From positions 310,001 through 374,000 of the forward strand of contig NZ_JANTPT010000001.1 in assembly GCF_024753565.1 (NCBI RefSeq): DNA of 64,000 nucleotides. The letters run 5' to 3'. The notes under the pieces are model-generated. The model worked only from the letters and a program-made list of their open reading frames with translations, was not told the origin of the DNA and did no database searches. Source of the stretch: Mechercharimyces sp. CAU 1602. Lineage in GTDB: Bacteria > Bacillota > Bacilli > Thermoactinomycetales > JANTPT01. Position numbers and translations under genes: made by a program. Shown here piece after piece: positions 9,149 to 16,320 of this stretch (positions within the stretch are counted from its first letter, which is position 1; each line of letters opens with the position of its first letter).

Positions 9149-9436
9149 TTGAAAAAGCTGTTTTGCTTGAAATTTTGTTTGCTTATTCTCGCAGGGTGCT
9201 CCACTCAAAGCGCAGACTGTATTAACATAGCTAAAATGGATCTACCTGAACCGGCAATTCAATCAGTATCAAGAGTAGAGAGTGATACTCATAATGCGGT
9301 GACAGTTCCAGAAATAACGACAGATATAGAAGTACAAGTGTCGGAAATAACAACGGATGTAGAAGTGCAAGTACCCGAAATTAGAACCGATGTAGAGGTG
9401 CAGATACCGGAATATCAATTTCCTGAGATAGATTAA
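9149..9436 (+). CDS. small lipoprotein with acidic repeats (toxin locus protein B)
   Basis: About 95 residues. A TTG at 9149 is preferred (SD GGGGG 8 nt upstream); an in-frame TTG at 9134 is the alternative. The signal peptide ends in lipobox LILAGC. The mature start (STQSADC, then MDLPEPAIQSVS) is nearly the same as in the preceding gene. It is followed by three imperfect 12-residue repeats of the type EITTDVEVQVPE and ends YQFPEID, close to the FPDID end of protein A. Likely a paralogue of protein A with a different repeat body. Confidence 0.65.
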   Translation: MKKLFCLKFCLLILAGCSTQSADCINIAKMDLPEPAIQSVSRVESDTHNAVTVPEITTDIEVQVSEITTDVEVQVPEIRTDVEVQIPEYQFPEID

Positions 9437-9474
9437 TTTCATATTACATAGAAATTGTTGAGGGAGAGGTTGTT

Positions 9475-11034
9475 GTGCTTAAGAGATTAGCTTTTATTTT
9501 GTTTATTTTTACTTTGGTAGGATGTTCGATACAGGGACTAGATTGTGGAGATGACTTGGCATTACCTAATCCGGTTGTTGATTCGATTATGATAGATTAT
9601 AACCCTCCGGAATACGTTCCCCGTACGGATTATAACCCTCCGGAATACGTTCCCCGTACGGATTATAACCCTCCGGAATACGTTCCCCGTACGGATTATA
9701 ACCCTCCGGAATACGTTCCCCGTACGGATTATAACCCTCCAGAATATATTCCTCCTACTAGTTTATATACTCCAAATGAAGGTATAAGCCTGGCTAAAAA
9801 TGGAAGTTTCTTCAGTTTTTTCTCCACGGCGTACGCAGAACCAGACTCCTCTACAACTTCTGTTGAGTGTCTGGATCATAGTGGTGGATTGAATGGATTC
9901 GACTTATTCTCCTGGATTCTATTTCTTATACTAGCGATTCTAGCACTTGTATTTATATTTCTCGTTCCGGGTCTAGGATGGTCTGTATTTGCGGGTATGG
10001 CTTTTGGAGGGTTGTTCAGCTGGCTTGAAGGAGATAGTCTTTCAGATATTGCTATGAATTCAGCAGTTGGTGGAATAGCGGGGCTAGTAGGACTGGGTGT
10101 ATACGGGGTCACAACTAGATTACTTCGTCCGATAGGGAGGGGAATGACCGGACTTCGCTGGTTGCCTAAAGTAAGTGCAGGATCAACATCCGATGCAAGT
10201 GATAGTATGGTTACAGACCTTCTTACCGAAGGAAAGGTTAATTGGAAGAATGCCCTCTTAGCGGGGTTGATGGGCGGCTTGCTCGCTTTTGGCGGCGGTG
10301 CACTAAGTAATAACTGGCACTTTGCTGCTGAAGGAAAAGTCCATAGGTACCCCAAAGTCGATCTACATTCAGATGCGGGAAAAACTTTTATCAACAAAGA
10401 AGGGAAGTGGAGGTACATAAATTGGGAAGGGAAAGAAAAGAAATTATTAAATGGGAGACATGCGGATCAGAAGGCAAGCGTTAAAGTGAATGGAACAAAC
10501 TATGAAGTACCATTTGATAGTAAAGGGTTTCCTGAATTTGAAGATTGGAGTCGTTATGAAACCACTCTTCCTAAAAAATATTGGTTTACTTCTGATAGGG
10601 TTCAATTTAACAGGTTATCAAAAGAGGTCTTTATTAAAATGAATGAAGATGAGAAATTACGAGGGAGCATAGATGAAGCATTCTTGGAAACTATAAAATT
10701 TGGAGTAGGATCAAAGAATAGACCTGTTCAGAAAAAAATAAAAACCTTTATAGAGAGTAACGATAAAATCTCTAAAAATATAACTGTTGAAGAAAAGAAA
10801 CAACTTATAAGTGGATATGGAAGTGAAAGTCTTTACCAAAAGGTTGTCTCAGATGAAAGTTTATTACGGGAATTTCTGCAAACAAACTATAGTTGGGTTA
10901 GAATGGGAAGGGACCCTGTCGGATTTACGTGGCATCATCACCAAGAACCTGGCAAAATGATGCTAGTTAAGTCTAGAGTTCATGGTAATATAAGACATGT
11001 AGGTGGGCGCCAGATTTGGTGTAATGGACGATAA
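9475..11034 (+). CDS. lipoprotein-anchored polymorphic toxin with WHH (HNH/Endo VII) nuclease domain
   Basis: A 519-residue protein. The signal peptide ends in lipobox TLVGC, followed by the leader SIQGLDC. Residues 41-95 are five 11-residue repeats of DYNPPEYVPRT. A hydrophobic region (about 145-235) follows, with a membrane helix and Gly-rich stretches. Next is a pre-toxin segment containing RHADQKASVKVNGTNYEVPF and GFPEFEDW. The C-terminus has FTWHHHQEPGKMMLV and HVGGRQIW, the signature of DNases of the HNH/Endo VII WHH group. It would attack DNA of rival cells after contact or release. The gene after it encodes the presumed immunity protein. The architecture parallels the phage toxin at 22639, including the (V/F)(N/D)WK(N/K)A motif. 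Confidence 0.8.
   Translation: MLKRLAFILFIFTLVGCSIQGLDCGDDLALPNPVVDSIMIDYNPPEYVPRTDYNPPEYVPRTDYNPPEYVPRTDYNPPEYVPRTDYNPPEYIPPTSLYTPNEGISLAKNGSFFSFFSTAYAEPDSSTTSVECLDHSGGLNGFDLFSWILFLILAILALVFIFLVPGLGWSVFAGMAFGGLFSWLEGDSLSDIAMNSAVGGIAGLVGLGVYGVTTRLLRPIGRGMTGLRWLPKVSAGSTSDASDSMVTDLLTEGKVNWKNALLAGLMGGLLAFGGGALSNNWHFAAEGKVHRYPKVDLHSDAGKTFINKEGKWRYINWEGKEKKLLNGRHADQKASVKVNGTNYEVPFDSKGFPEFEDWSRYETTLPKKYWFTSDRVQFNRLSKEVFIKMNEDEKLRGSIDEAFLETIKFGVGSKNRPVQKKIKTFIESNDKISKNITVEEKKQLISGYGSESLYQKVVSDESLLREFLQTNYSWVRMGRDPVGFTWHHHQEPGKMMLVKSRVHGNIRHVGGRQIWCNGR
9595..9759 (+). repeat. 33-bp tandem repeats within the toxin gene
   Basis: Four identical 33-bp units (9595-9726) followed by a diverged fifth (9727-9759), each coding for DYNPPEYVPRT or a close variant. 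Perfect DNA identity implies recent expansion or slippage. Confidence 0.95.
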
Positions 11035-11046
11035 GGAGGTCTTTAA

Positions 11047-11529
11047 ATGATATCTAAACTAGTAAGATCAAACATTGAATTAGCATTAAGGAGTGAAAGG
11101 GAGAGAACTATAAGTGAGTTGAGAGACCTATTTCAATACCCATTTCACTCTGATGTAAAGATACTACATTTTGAGTTGGATGGAAGTGTAGGGGATTATG
11201 GAATTACTGTGGCTCAATTCAAGGAATTAGATGAGATAATAGAAATAAATGCTCATGGAGAAATTGTCAGTGGAGGTATTCTTGAAATAGGGTTTGGATG
11301 CTCTCTTTTTGAACATGTTCCTATGGAAGAATACGAAGATATAGAGAGATTGGATGCTTACGCTAGATATGGTATAGATCGTATGTTTGAGTGGTTTGCT
11401 GATTGCTTTGAAGAGGCAGGGGGTAAGGAATTTCCTTTGAGGTGCTGTTTGTGCTATCACGATTCCGGAAGTGGATTAGACCTACATGATCGAAAGTGGA
11501 AAGAACTAGAGGAGTTCGAAGAGGATTAA
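11047..11529 (+). CDS. probable immunity protein for the WHH toxin
   Basis: A 160-residue acidic cytoplasmic protein whose ATG lies 12 bp after the toxin stop, with its own SD (AAGGAGG). No signal peptide or membrane segment. It contains GSVGDYGITVAQF, a central CSLFEHVPMEEYED and a C-terminal FADCFEEAGGKEFPLRCCLC followed by LDLHDRKWKELEE. I cannot assign a named immunity family. Position directly after the toxin, and three or four downstream relatives, support the role. A long segment is repeated almost base for base at 12671. Confidence 0.65.
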   Translation: MISKLVRSNIELALRSERERTISELRDLFQYPFHSDVKILHFELDGSVGDYGITVAQFKELDEIIEINAHGEIVSGGILEIGFGCSLFEHVPMEEYEDIERLDAYARYGIDRMFEWFADCFEEAGGKEFPLRCCLCYHDSGSGLDLHDRKWKELEEFEED

Positions 11530-11535
11530 AATACT

Positions 11536-11571
11536 AAACCCAGCAGACTACAGAAGTTGCTGGGTTTATTT
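11536..11571 (+). terminator. terminator-like hairpin after immunity gene 1
   Basis: AAACCCAGCA and TGCTGGGTTT pair around an 11-nt loop, with T-rich sequence after. Near copies follow the second (12113) and fourth (13101) immunity units. Confidence 0.7.
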
Positions 11572-11652
11572 TATTCTCTGCGTACATTATTGTCATCTTT
11601 CAATAGGAGTAGCTGAGGCGGCGGTTCGAAAAGAAGGTAATGAGGTGAGACT

Positions 11653-12098
11653 GTGGTTTCAAAGTCAGCTAAGGAAAGAATTAAAAAATCATTGGATGAG
11701 GAATACGAAAATGCTGTGAGTGAACTAAAAAAGGTTTGGGGTTCCCTCATCATGATACTAAGTTGTTTTTGTTTATAGTAACTGGACACAGTGGAGATTA
11801 TGGAGTTGGAGTTCACCCACAATATTTTATTGATGATATCGAAGATTCAATTGCTGACTTTGGGGCAAGTTGTTTTCGATATTTATCAAAAGAGGAATGG
11901 GAGGACGACACTGGTAGGTATGAAGATTTTACAAAAGAACTTTTTTACGAATGGGTTGTTGATTGTTTTAAGGATGCCGGTGGAGATAAGTTCAAAATAC
12001 CTTGTTATTTGAGTTTCTATGAGCCTGAAGATGTAGTCTTGGATTTACACACTAGAAAATGGCGAGAAGTTGATGAATTGCAAAATAGTTTGGAGTAG
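11653..12098 (+). pseudogene. second immunity-like gene, single frameshift
   Basis: Starts at GTG (SD GAGGTGA) as MVSKSAKERIKKSLDEEYEN. Around 11730, in a run reading AAAAAAGGTTTGGGG, one base is missing, so the first frame stops at 11778. The rest continues in a second frame as GFPHHDTKLFLFIVTGHSGD through RYLSKEEWEDD and KDAGGDKFKIPCYLSFYE to LDLHTRKWREVDE. Apart from this shift it is well preserved. A sequencing error in the homopolymer, rather than true decay, cannot be excluded. Confidence 0.7.
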
Positions 12099-12112
12099 AA
12101 GATTAAAATGTC

Positions 12113-12146
12113 GAACCCAGCAGACTACTGGAGTTGCTGAGTTTAT
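12113..12146 (+). repeat. repeat copy of the immunity-gene 3' hairpin
   Basis: GAACCCAGCAGACTACTGG and the following TTGCTGAGTTT are a diverged copy of the hairpin at 11536. The right arm has one mismatch (TGAG for TGGG), which weakens the stem. Confidence 0.7.
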
Positions 12147-12164
12147 TGAAATTGGGGGTGTAAA

Positions 12165-12620
12165 ATGATACCAAACTCGGGGAAAGACAAAATTGAGCAA
12201 GCTTTAAATGAAGCGTATGATGAAGTAACTCACGAGATCAAAAAGCTTCTTGAAATTTCTCAAGAAGGTAATAGGTTTTATTTATTCGATTTAACAAAAG
12301 ATGGGGAGCATTATGGAGTGCAAGTGTATCCTATGGTTTCGATAGATGGGATGGAATATATTTCAATCTCATTTGGAGTTTCCCCTTTTACTTATATTCC
12401 AGAAACAGAATGGTGTAATGATGACAACATTGACAGTTATTCTGACTATACATTAGATCGGTTGTTTGATTGGATAGTTGATTGTATCGAAAGTGTTTGT
12501 GGTAAAGAGTTCCTCATACCTTGCTATATAAGCTACTATGATATTGATCGACTAATAGATATGCACACTAGGGAATGGATTCTCCTGGAGGACAATGGAG
12601 GTTTTTTTTACAATGAATAA
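12165..12620 (+). CDS. third immunity-like protein, intact
   Basis: A 151-residue protein with ATG start and SD GGGGGTG. It shares the plan of immunity protein 1: an N-terminal helix (KIEQALNEAYDEVTHEIKKL), a central GEHYGVQVYPM matching GDYGITVAQF, a SPFTYIPETEW segment, FDWIVDCIESVCGKEFLIPC and a C-terminal DMHTREWILLE. It is divergent from gene 1 but full length. It probably protects against a different variant of the toxin's C-terminal domain, as orphan immunity genes usually do. Confidence 0.65.
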   Translation: MIPNSGKDKIEQALNEAYDEVTHEIKKLLEISQEGNRFYLFDLTKDGEHYGVQVYPMVSIDGMEYISISFGVSPFTYIPETEWCNDDNIDSYSDYTLDRLFDWIVDCIESVCGKEFLIPCYISYYDIDRLIDMHTREWILLEDNGGFFYNE

Positions 12621-12670
12621 TTATTTTATACTACAAAATCTTGTGTATTTGAAAGTGAAGGGACTACGAA

Positions 12671-13097
12671 GTGGTATCTAAACTAGTAAAATCAAACATT
12701 AAATTAGCATTAAGGAGTGAAAGGGAGAGAACTATAAGTGAGTTGAGAGACCTATTTCGATACCCATTTCACTCTGATGTAAAGATACTACATTTTGAGA
12801 TGGATGGAAGTGTAGGGGATTATGGAATTACTGTGGCTCAATTCAAGGAATTAGATGAGATAATAGAAATAAATGCTCATGGAGAAAAAGTGTCAGTGGA
12901 GGTATTCTTGAAATAGGGCTTGGATGCTTATGTTATATATGGTATAGATCGTATGTTTTAGTGGTTTGCTGATTGCTTTGAAGAGGCAGGGGGTAAGGAA
13001 TTTCCTTTGAGGTGCTGTTTGTGCTATCACGATTCCGGAAGTGGATTAGACCTACATGATCGAAAGTGGAAAGAACTAGGGGTTCGAGGATTAAAAT
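12671..13097 (+). pseudogene. fourth immunity-like gene, near-copy of gene 1, decayed
   Basis: Almost identical in DNA to 11047-11529. It differs by a 2-bp insertion near 12886, which shifts the frame and stops it at 12914, by a deletion of about 60 bp covering the CSLFEHVPMEEYED region, and by a TAG in place of GAG near 12958. This is a recent tandem duplication that has already been inactivated. It starts at GTG rather than ATG. Confidence 0.8.
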
Positions 13098-13100
13098 ACT

Positions 13101-13132
13101 AAACCCAGCAGACTACTGGACTTGCTGGTTTT
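13101..13132 (+). repeat. repeat copy of the immunity-gene 3' hairpin
   Basis: AAACCCAGCAGACTACTGG followed by CTTGCTGGTTTT, a third copy of the module at 11536. Confidence 0.7.
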
Positions 13133-13148
13133 GATATCGGGTGTTAAA

Positions 13149-13274
13149 ATGACACCAAAATATAGGAAAGACAAAATTGAGCAAGCTTTAAATGAAGCGT
13201 ATGATGAAGTAATTCACGAGATCAGAAAGCGACTGACTAAACCCAGTTTAGAAGCAGAAGTAATCCGCTACTAA
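13149..13274 (+). pseudogene. fifth immunity-like unit, truncated 5' copy of gene 3
   Basis: The first 29 or so codons (KDKIEQALNEAYDEV, then HEIRK) copy the start of the gene at 12165. Homology then ends and the frame runs into a terminator, stopping after 41 codons. It marks the broken end of the tandem array. Confidence 0.75.
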
Positions 13275-13305
13275 GTGTGAGGCACTTGGCGGATTACTTC
13301 TTTTT
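13257..13305 (+). terminator. strong terminator at the end of the immunity array
   Basis: GAAGTAATCCGC and GCGGATTACTTC form a perfect 12-bp stem followed by TTTTT. The reverse-strand small peptide gene ends inside it. Confidence 0.85.
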
Positions 13306-13377
13306 ACCGACATTATACGCATAATAGCCGACAGTAACAATTAGCATAAAGAGCATAATTGTTTCTCCGACCGTCAT
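13294..13377 (-). CDS. type-I-toxin-like membrane peptide (27 aa)
   Basis: The reverse strand encodes MTVGETIMLFMLIVTVGYYA followed by YNVGKKK. The SD-like GGGGGTGA lies 4 nt before the ATG. A short hydrophobic helix with an MTV start and a lysine-rich end is the pattern of TxpA/BsrG-type and phage holin-like toxins of Bacillus. It converges with the immunity array, and its 3' end lies inside the shared terminator. Antisense regulation would be expected, but no antisense promoter was defined. Confidence 0.5.
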   Translation of the reverse strand: MTVGETIMLFMLIVTVGYYAYNVGKKK

Positions 13378-13743
13378 AGCGTCACCCCCTCTCGGGGGTT
13401 AGTCGCGCTCCAGCCCTTATCCAATCATCTTAAACAGAATTACTACATAATTCAAACTAATTATGTGGTAGATTTGTACAATAACAGTGCAATTCGCATA
13501 CCAATGGCAATAAGTGATACCAGGAGTAATACCAAAAAGTGGTTCTCTCCGGGTCACAATTGGACTGTTTTTGTTGAGATTCTTTTTTGGAAAGAAGGAT
13601 GAACCTTGAACAACTTGACTAGAGAATAAATCAATATTGAAAAGAATGGGTTAACAGTCAATACACATTGATCTAGTCAAGTCATAGTAGGGCAACAAAT
13701 TATGCATTTTAGCTGAATAGAATAATATATTAGTAAATTTATA
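13378..13743. other. intergenic region upstream of the RRNPP receptor
   Basis: No gene seen. It contains a GC-rich palindrome (ACCCCCTCTCGGGGGTT, about 13383-13400) that overlaps the leader of the small peptide gene. An imperfect AT-rich inverted repeat (CTACATAATT and AATTATGTGGTAG, about 13443-13471) is also present. Confidence 0.4.
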
Positions 13744-13771
13744 TTGCATATCCCAATGCTTGGTATATAAT
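13744..13771 (+). promoter_or_regulatory. sigma-A promoter of the RRNPP receptor operon
   Basis: TTGCAT, 16-nt spacer, TATAAT, about 38 nt before the receptor ATG. The same TTGCAT -35 hexamer serves the related receptor at 47906. Confidence 0.7.
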
Positions 13772-13808
13772 GATATCTAAGCATGTATTCTATTGAGGAG
13801 GGGTGAAA

Positions 13809-15128
13809 ATGTTAGCAGGCTATTCGAAAGAAGTAGGTGAAATTCTTAGACGAGAAAGAAAAGAAAAAAGGTTGCGCCTGGAGGATGTAGCAGACAAAAA
13901 TATTTCACCTGCAACAGTATCAAATATTGAACGTGGGGTTCCACATGTTCTGCCCGCAAAGATTGAATATCTTATGGATAAACTTGACTTGAGTGAAGCT
14001 GATATAAAAGCGCGTATGTCGGGGATCGAAAAGGAGTTAGAATATCTTGAGCTGAGACTGACTGCAATTGAAGCACTTATAGACCAAGGGGACATTGCTT
14101 TGGCAGAAAAACAGCTCATCGAATTCGATGGGTTGGGTACAGAACACCCTCTATCTGCTCACATCTTCTATCTCCGTGGGAGTCTATATATTGAAAAAAA
14201 GCAACCTTCAAAAGCGGAAAAGGAATTATTGAATGCGATACGGTTATCAGAACAAAACCACAACAATATTCATGTGGATAGTTATAATTTACTTAGTTAT
14301 GTAGCGTACTTTAAGAATGATTTAGAATCTGCGCTCAAGTTTGCAAACCAAGGTCTTGAAAAATTTATACCAGGGGGCAAACGTGATCACGTGTTTGATG
14401 TACTTCTTGTTAATAAGCTTTCTTACTTGGACAAGCTCAATCGGGTTGGAGAGGCTCTATCCATCTTAAACGATATTTGGGAGCGTAAAGAAGAAATCAA
14501 GAGGCCAGAGCTCTTACTTCATTTGTACCATCTAAAGGTAAGTTTGCTTCGAAAAACAGGCTATTATGAGGAAGCACTCGAAGTGGGGCTTGAAGGAATA
14601 CAACGATCAAGACTAACAAATGAATATAATCGGACTCTTCATATTTGGGATTCGTTAAGTAGTGTTTACTTGCGATTGGGCAACTTGAAAAGTGCCGATG
14701 TTTGCTTGGAGTATGCCATATCACTAGAGCCACTAATCAGTAGTAAAAGTTATTTTGTCTCCACTTTAACAAAAAAAGGGATTTTGCACATGAAGAAAAG
14801 TGAGTTTGAGCAAGCAACCGAGTATTTGAGCAGAGCTATTATACTTGGTAACAAGCAAAAGACAGATGTTTACCTACTCGATGCTTTAGCGATCATGGGT
14901 GACCTCAAAGTTTCATTGGAAGAATATAACGATGCTTTGACATTTCATCGGAAAGCGCTAGATATTGCTGATCGATTAGGATTCAAGAGAAAAAAACATT
15001 CTTTACTATTTCGCATCATTAAATCTTTACAGAAGACAGGTTCAGAGGAATTCAAAACAGAGTTAACGAATATGTTTGAAGTACAGAAGGAAATAAAGGA
15101 GGATCCGGTATTCGATGAAATCATTTAA
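13809..15128 (+). CDS. RRNPP-family quorum receptor (XRE HTH + TPR)
   Basis: A 439-residue peptide-responsive transcription regulator. Residues 8-60 form an XRE helix-turn-helix (EILRRERKEKRLRLEDVADK, SPATVSNIERGVPHV). The rest is a series of TPR helix pairs (for example LAEKQLIEFDGLG, EQATEYLSRAI, FHRKALDIADRLGFKRKKHS) as in NprR, PlcR and AimR. The SD GAGGAGG fits the ATG at 13809 better than the GTG at 13803. The C-terminus overlaps the propeptide gene by 14 bp. It should bind the imported mature peptide and change DNA binding. Its target is unknown: it could be the adjacent toxin locus or a mobile element. It is closely similar in design to 46560-47906. Confidence 0.85.
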   Translation: MLAGYSKEVGEILRRERKEKRLRLEDVADKNISPATVSNIERGVPHVLPAKIEYLMDKLDLSEADIKARMSGIEKELEYLELRLTAIEALIDQGDIALAEKQLIEFDGLGTEHPLSAHIFYLRGSLYIEKKQPSKAEKELLNAIRLSEQNHNNIHVDSYNLLSYVAYFKNDLESALKFANQGLEKFIPGGKRDHVFDVLLVNKLSYLDKLNRVGEALSILNDIWERKEEIKRPELLLHLYHLKVSLLRKTGYYEEALEVGLEGIQRSRLTNEYNRTLHIWDSLSSVYLRLGNLKSADVCLEYAISLEPLISSKSYFVSTLTKKGILHMKKSEFEQATEYLSRAIILGNKQKTDVYLLDALAIMGDLKVSLEEYNDALTFHRKALDIADRLGFKRKKHSLLFRIIKSLQKTGSEEFKTELTNMFEVQKEIKEDPVFDEII

Positions 15129-15237
15129 ATTGCTACTAATAGTAGCCCTGTTGACGCTTGGTACCCTATCTCTTTCTTCTCCACTCGGGGAAAAGGGATA
15201 CGCCGAACCCCAAAGAGCAGAGCCTAGTAAAAGTTAG
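15115..15237 (+). CDS. Phr/NprX-like signalling propeptide (40 aa)
   Basis: Starts at the ATG inside the receptor's last codons, SD AAAGGAGG. The N-terminus MKSFKLLLIVALLTLGTLSL is a Sec signal peptide. The C-terminal part reads EKGYAEPQRAEPSKS. Size, export signal, basic N-terminus and overlap with the receptor gene match propeptides of RRNPP systems. The mature signal is expected in the last 5-8 residues. It shares Glu-Pro near the C-terminus with the other two propeptides of the window. Confidence 0.8.
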   Translation: MKSFKLLLIVALLTLGTLSLSSPLGEKGYAEPQRAEPSKS

Positions 15238-15298
15238 GTATAAAGATACTACTAACTTCGCAAAAAGTTAGTTGCGCGTCTCGGTAGTTTTAATACGA

Positions 15299-15340
15299 AA
15301 TAGCTTGTAGAGGATTTCTCTCTACAAGCTATTTTATTTT
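15299..15340 (+). terminator. terminator of the receptor-propeptide operon
   Basis: AATAGCTTGTAGAG and CTCTACAAGCTATT form a perfect 14-bp stem with a 7-nt loop, followed by TTATTTT. Confidence 0.85.
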
Positions 15341-15350
15341 CAGAATGATT

Positions 15351-15453
15351 TTAATGCCCACTTCGTACGACCACTGACCAATGAATTTTCTCTTCACAGT
15401 CTTTAAATTGACTATAATGAAACGGTGAATAGTCTTCATACTGAACGTATCCT
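15351..15453 (-). pseudogene. small C-terminal protein fragment, unidentified
   Basis: After a stop codon, the reverse strand reads GYVQYEDYSPFHYSQFKDCE and continues to VVVRSGH before TAA. The composition looks like real protein, but there is no start codon and no recognised family. It lies between the receptor operon terminator and the sigK fragment and may be debris of a mobile element. Confidence 0.3.
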
Positions 15454-15486
15454 TAAGCCTATCCCTCACAGACAAAAAGTTAGTGT

Positions 15487-15720
15487 AATCTCATTTCCTT
15501 CTTTGTCTTTTCCGATCGGATCATGCAAAGAGACATCTTTGCGTGCTTTTTTTAATGAGCGTAGGTGCATTAAAATCTCATTTTCAATACAACGCGCTGC
15601 GTAGGTTGCCAGCTTGGTTCCTTTATTAGGTCGATACGATTCGATCGCTTTGATGAGTCCAATGGTGCCGATAGAAATGAGATCTTCTGTATCCTCTGAT
15701 GTATTTTCGAATTTTTTGAC
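15487..15720 (-). pseudogene. sigK: internal fragment of sigK, mother-cell sigma factor
   Basis: The reverse strand reads [20 protein letters not shown], then [34 protein letters not shown] and [17 protein letters not shown], near-identical to region 2 of sigma-K. The first 60 or so residues of sigma-K and everything after NEI are absent. Upstream of VKKFEN the DNA becomes an inverted repeat and then phage DNA. Downstream of NEI it becomes unrelated sequence. In B. subtilis sigK is split once, by the skin prophage, and rejoined during sporulation. Here a middle piece stands alone, so either two elements sit in the gene or this is a scar of an imprecise excision. Confidence 0.85.
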
Positions 15721-15749
15721 GTTATAAACACAACACAACGTCAAAAAAT
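15711..15749. repeat. perfect 13-bp inverted repeat at the sigK fragment edge
   Basis: ATTTTTTGACGTT (15711-15723) and AACGTCAAAAAAT (15737-15749) flank a 13-nt spacer. The left arm overlaps the first sigK codons (VKK), so a sigK sequence is mirrored across the junction. It could be the remains of an attachment or crossover site. Confidence 0.7.
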
Positions 15750-16074
15750 CCTTATAGAATCGGGATTTATAGTTACTTTGAATAAAATTCCAGGGAAGAA
15801 TAACACCTGTTATCGAAAGGAGATCGAAAGAAAAGGTGAAATAACTGTTATTACTTTATAGAGTGGACAAGCCATAAATGATTGTCAGGTAAAAAATAAA
15901 AAAAATAATCTCGTAAACCACTTGTATTTCACTCCTTCAGACGGCTATACGTTATAGAAGGAGTTTTTTCTTTTCCTCTCGATACCCGGAACCAATCGAA
16001 TAACGCCAGAAGAGCACCCGTCCATTGTGGCGGGTCTTTTTATGTCTTCATAACGCAAACAAGGAGGAATGCCA
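15750..16074. other. junction region with two terminators, left edge of the phage genome
   Basis: No gene. Two terminators pointing right are seen: ACTCCTTC/GAAGGAGT followed by TTTTTTC (15931-15972) and ACCCG..CC/GG..CGGGT followed by CTTTTT (16016-16042). They would stop transcription entering the phage rightward genes. Confidence 0.6.
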
Positions 16075-16320
16075 ATGGACATTCGTAAACGAGGTGACGG
16101 GACAGCCGTTATCTTCAAAACGAATAAAGGCGAGATTACGTTTTCCGACTATCCATATTCGCCGTACAAAACGATCATGGTTCGAGCAGGAGGCGTCCGG
16201 ATGCACATGCCGCTTAAACGCCATATACGTACCCTAGTCGAAATCTTCGGCTTTGAAGCGGTATCCGACGCAATCAACAATTACCCTGAATCATTACGAA
16301 AACAAGGAGGCGATGACTAA
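16075..16320 (+). CDS. hypothetical small phage protein
   Basis: An 81-residue basic protein (DIRKRGDGTAVIFKTNKGEI, ending NYPESLRKQGGDD). The ATG at 16075 is 8 nt from the SD AAGGAGG; the ATG at 16069 is too close to it. No family recognised. Its stop overlaps the presumed start of the next gene, pointing to coupled translation. Confidence 0.6.
   Translation: MDIRKRGDGTAVIFKTNKGEITFSDYPYSPYKTIMVRAGGVRMHMPLKRHIRTLVEIFGFEAVSDAINNYPESLRKQGGDD

Noticed and set aside
9595-9759. Possible CRISPR array
   Set aside because: The 33-bp units are contiguous, in frame and have no spacers; they code for protein repeats.
9876-10418. 180-codon reverse-strand frame
   Set aside because: Antisense shadow of the lipoprotein toxin gene with no SD or conserved motif.
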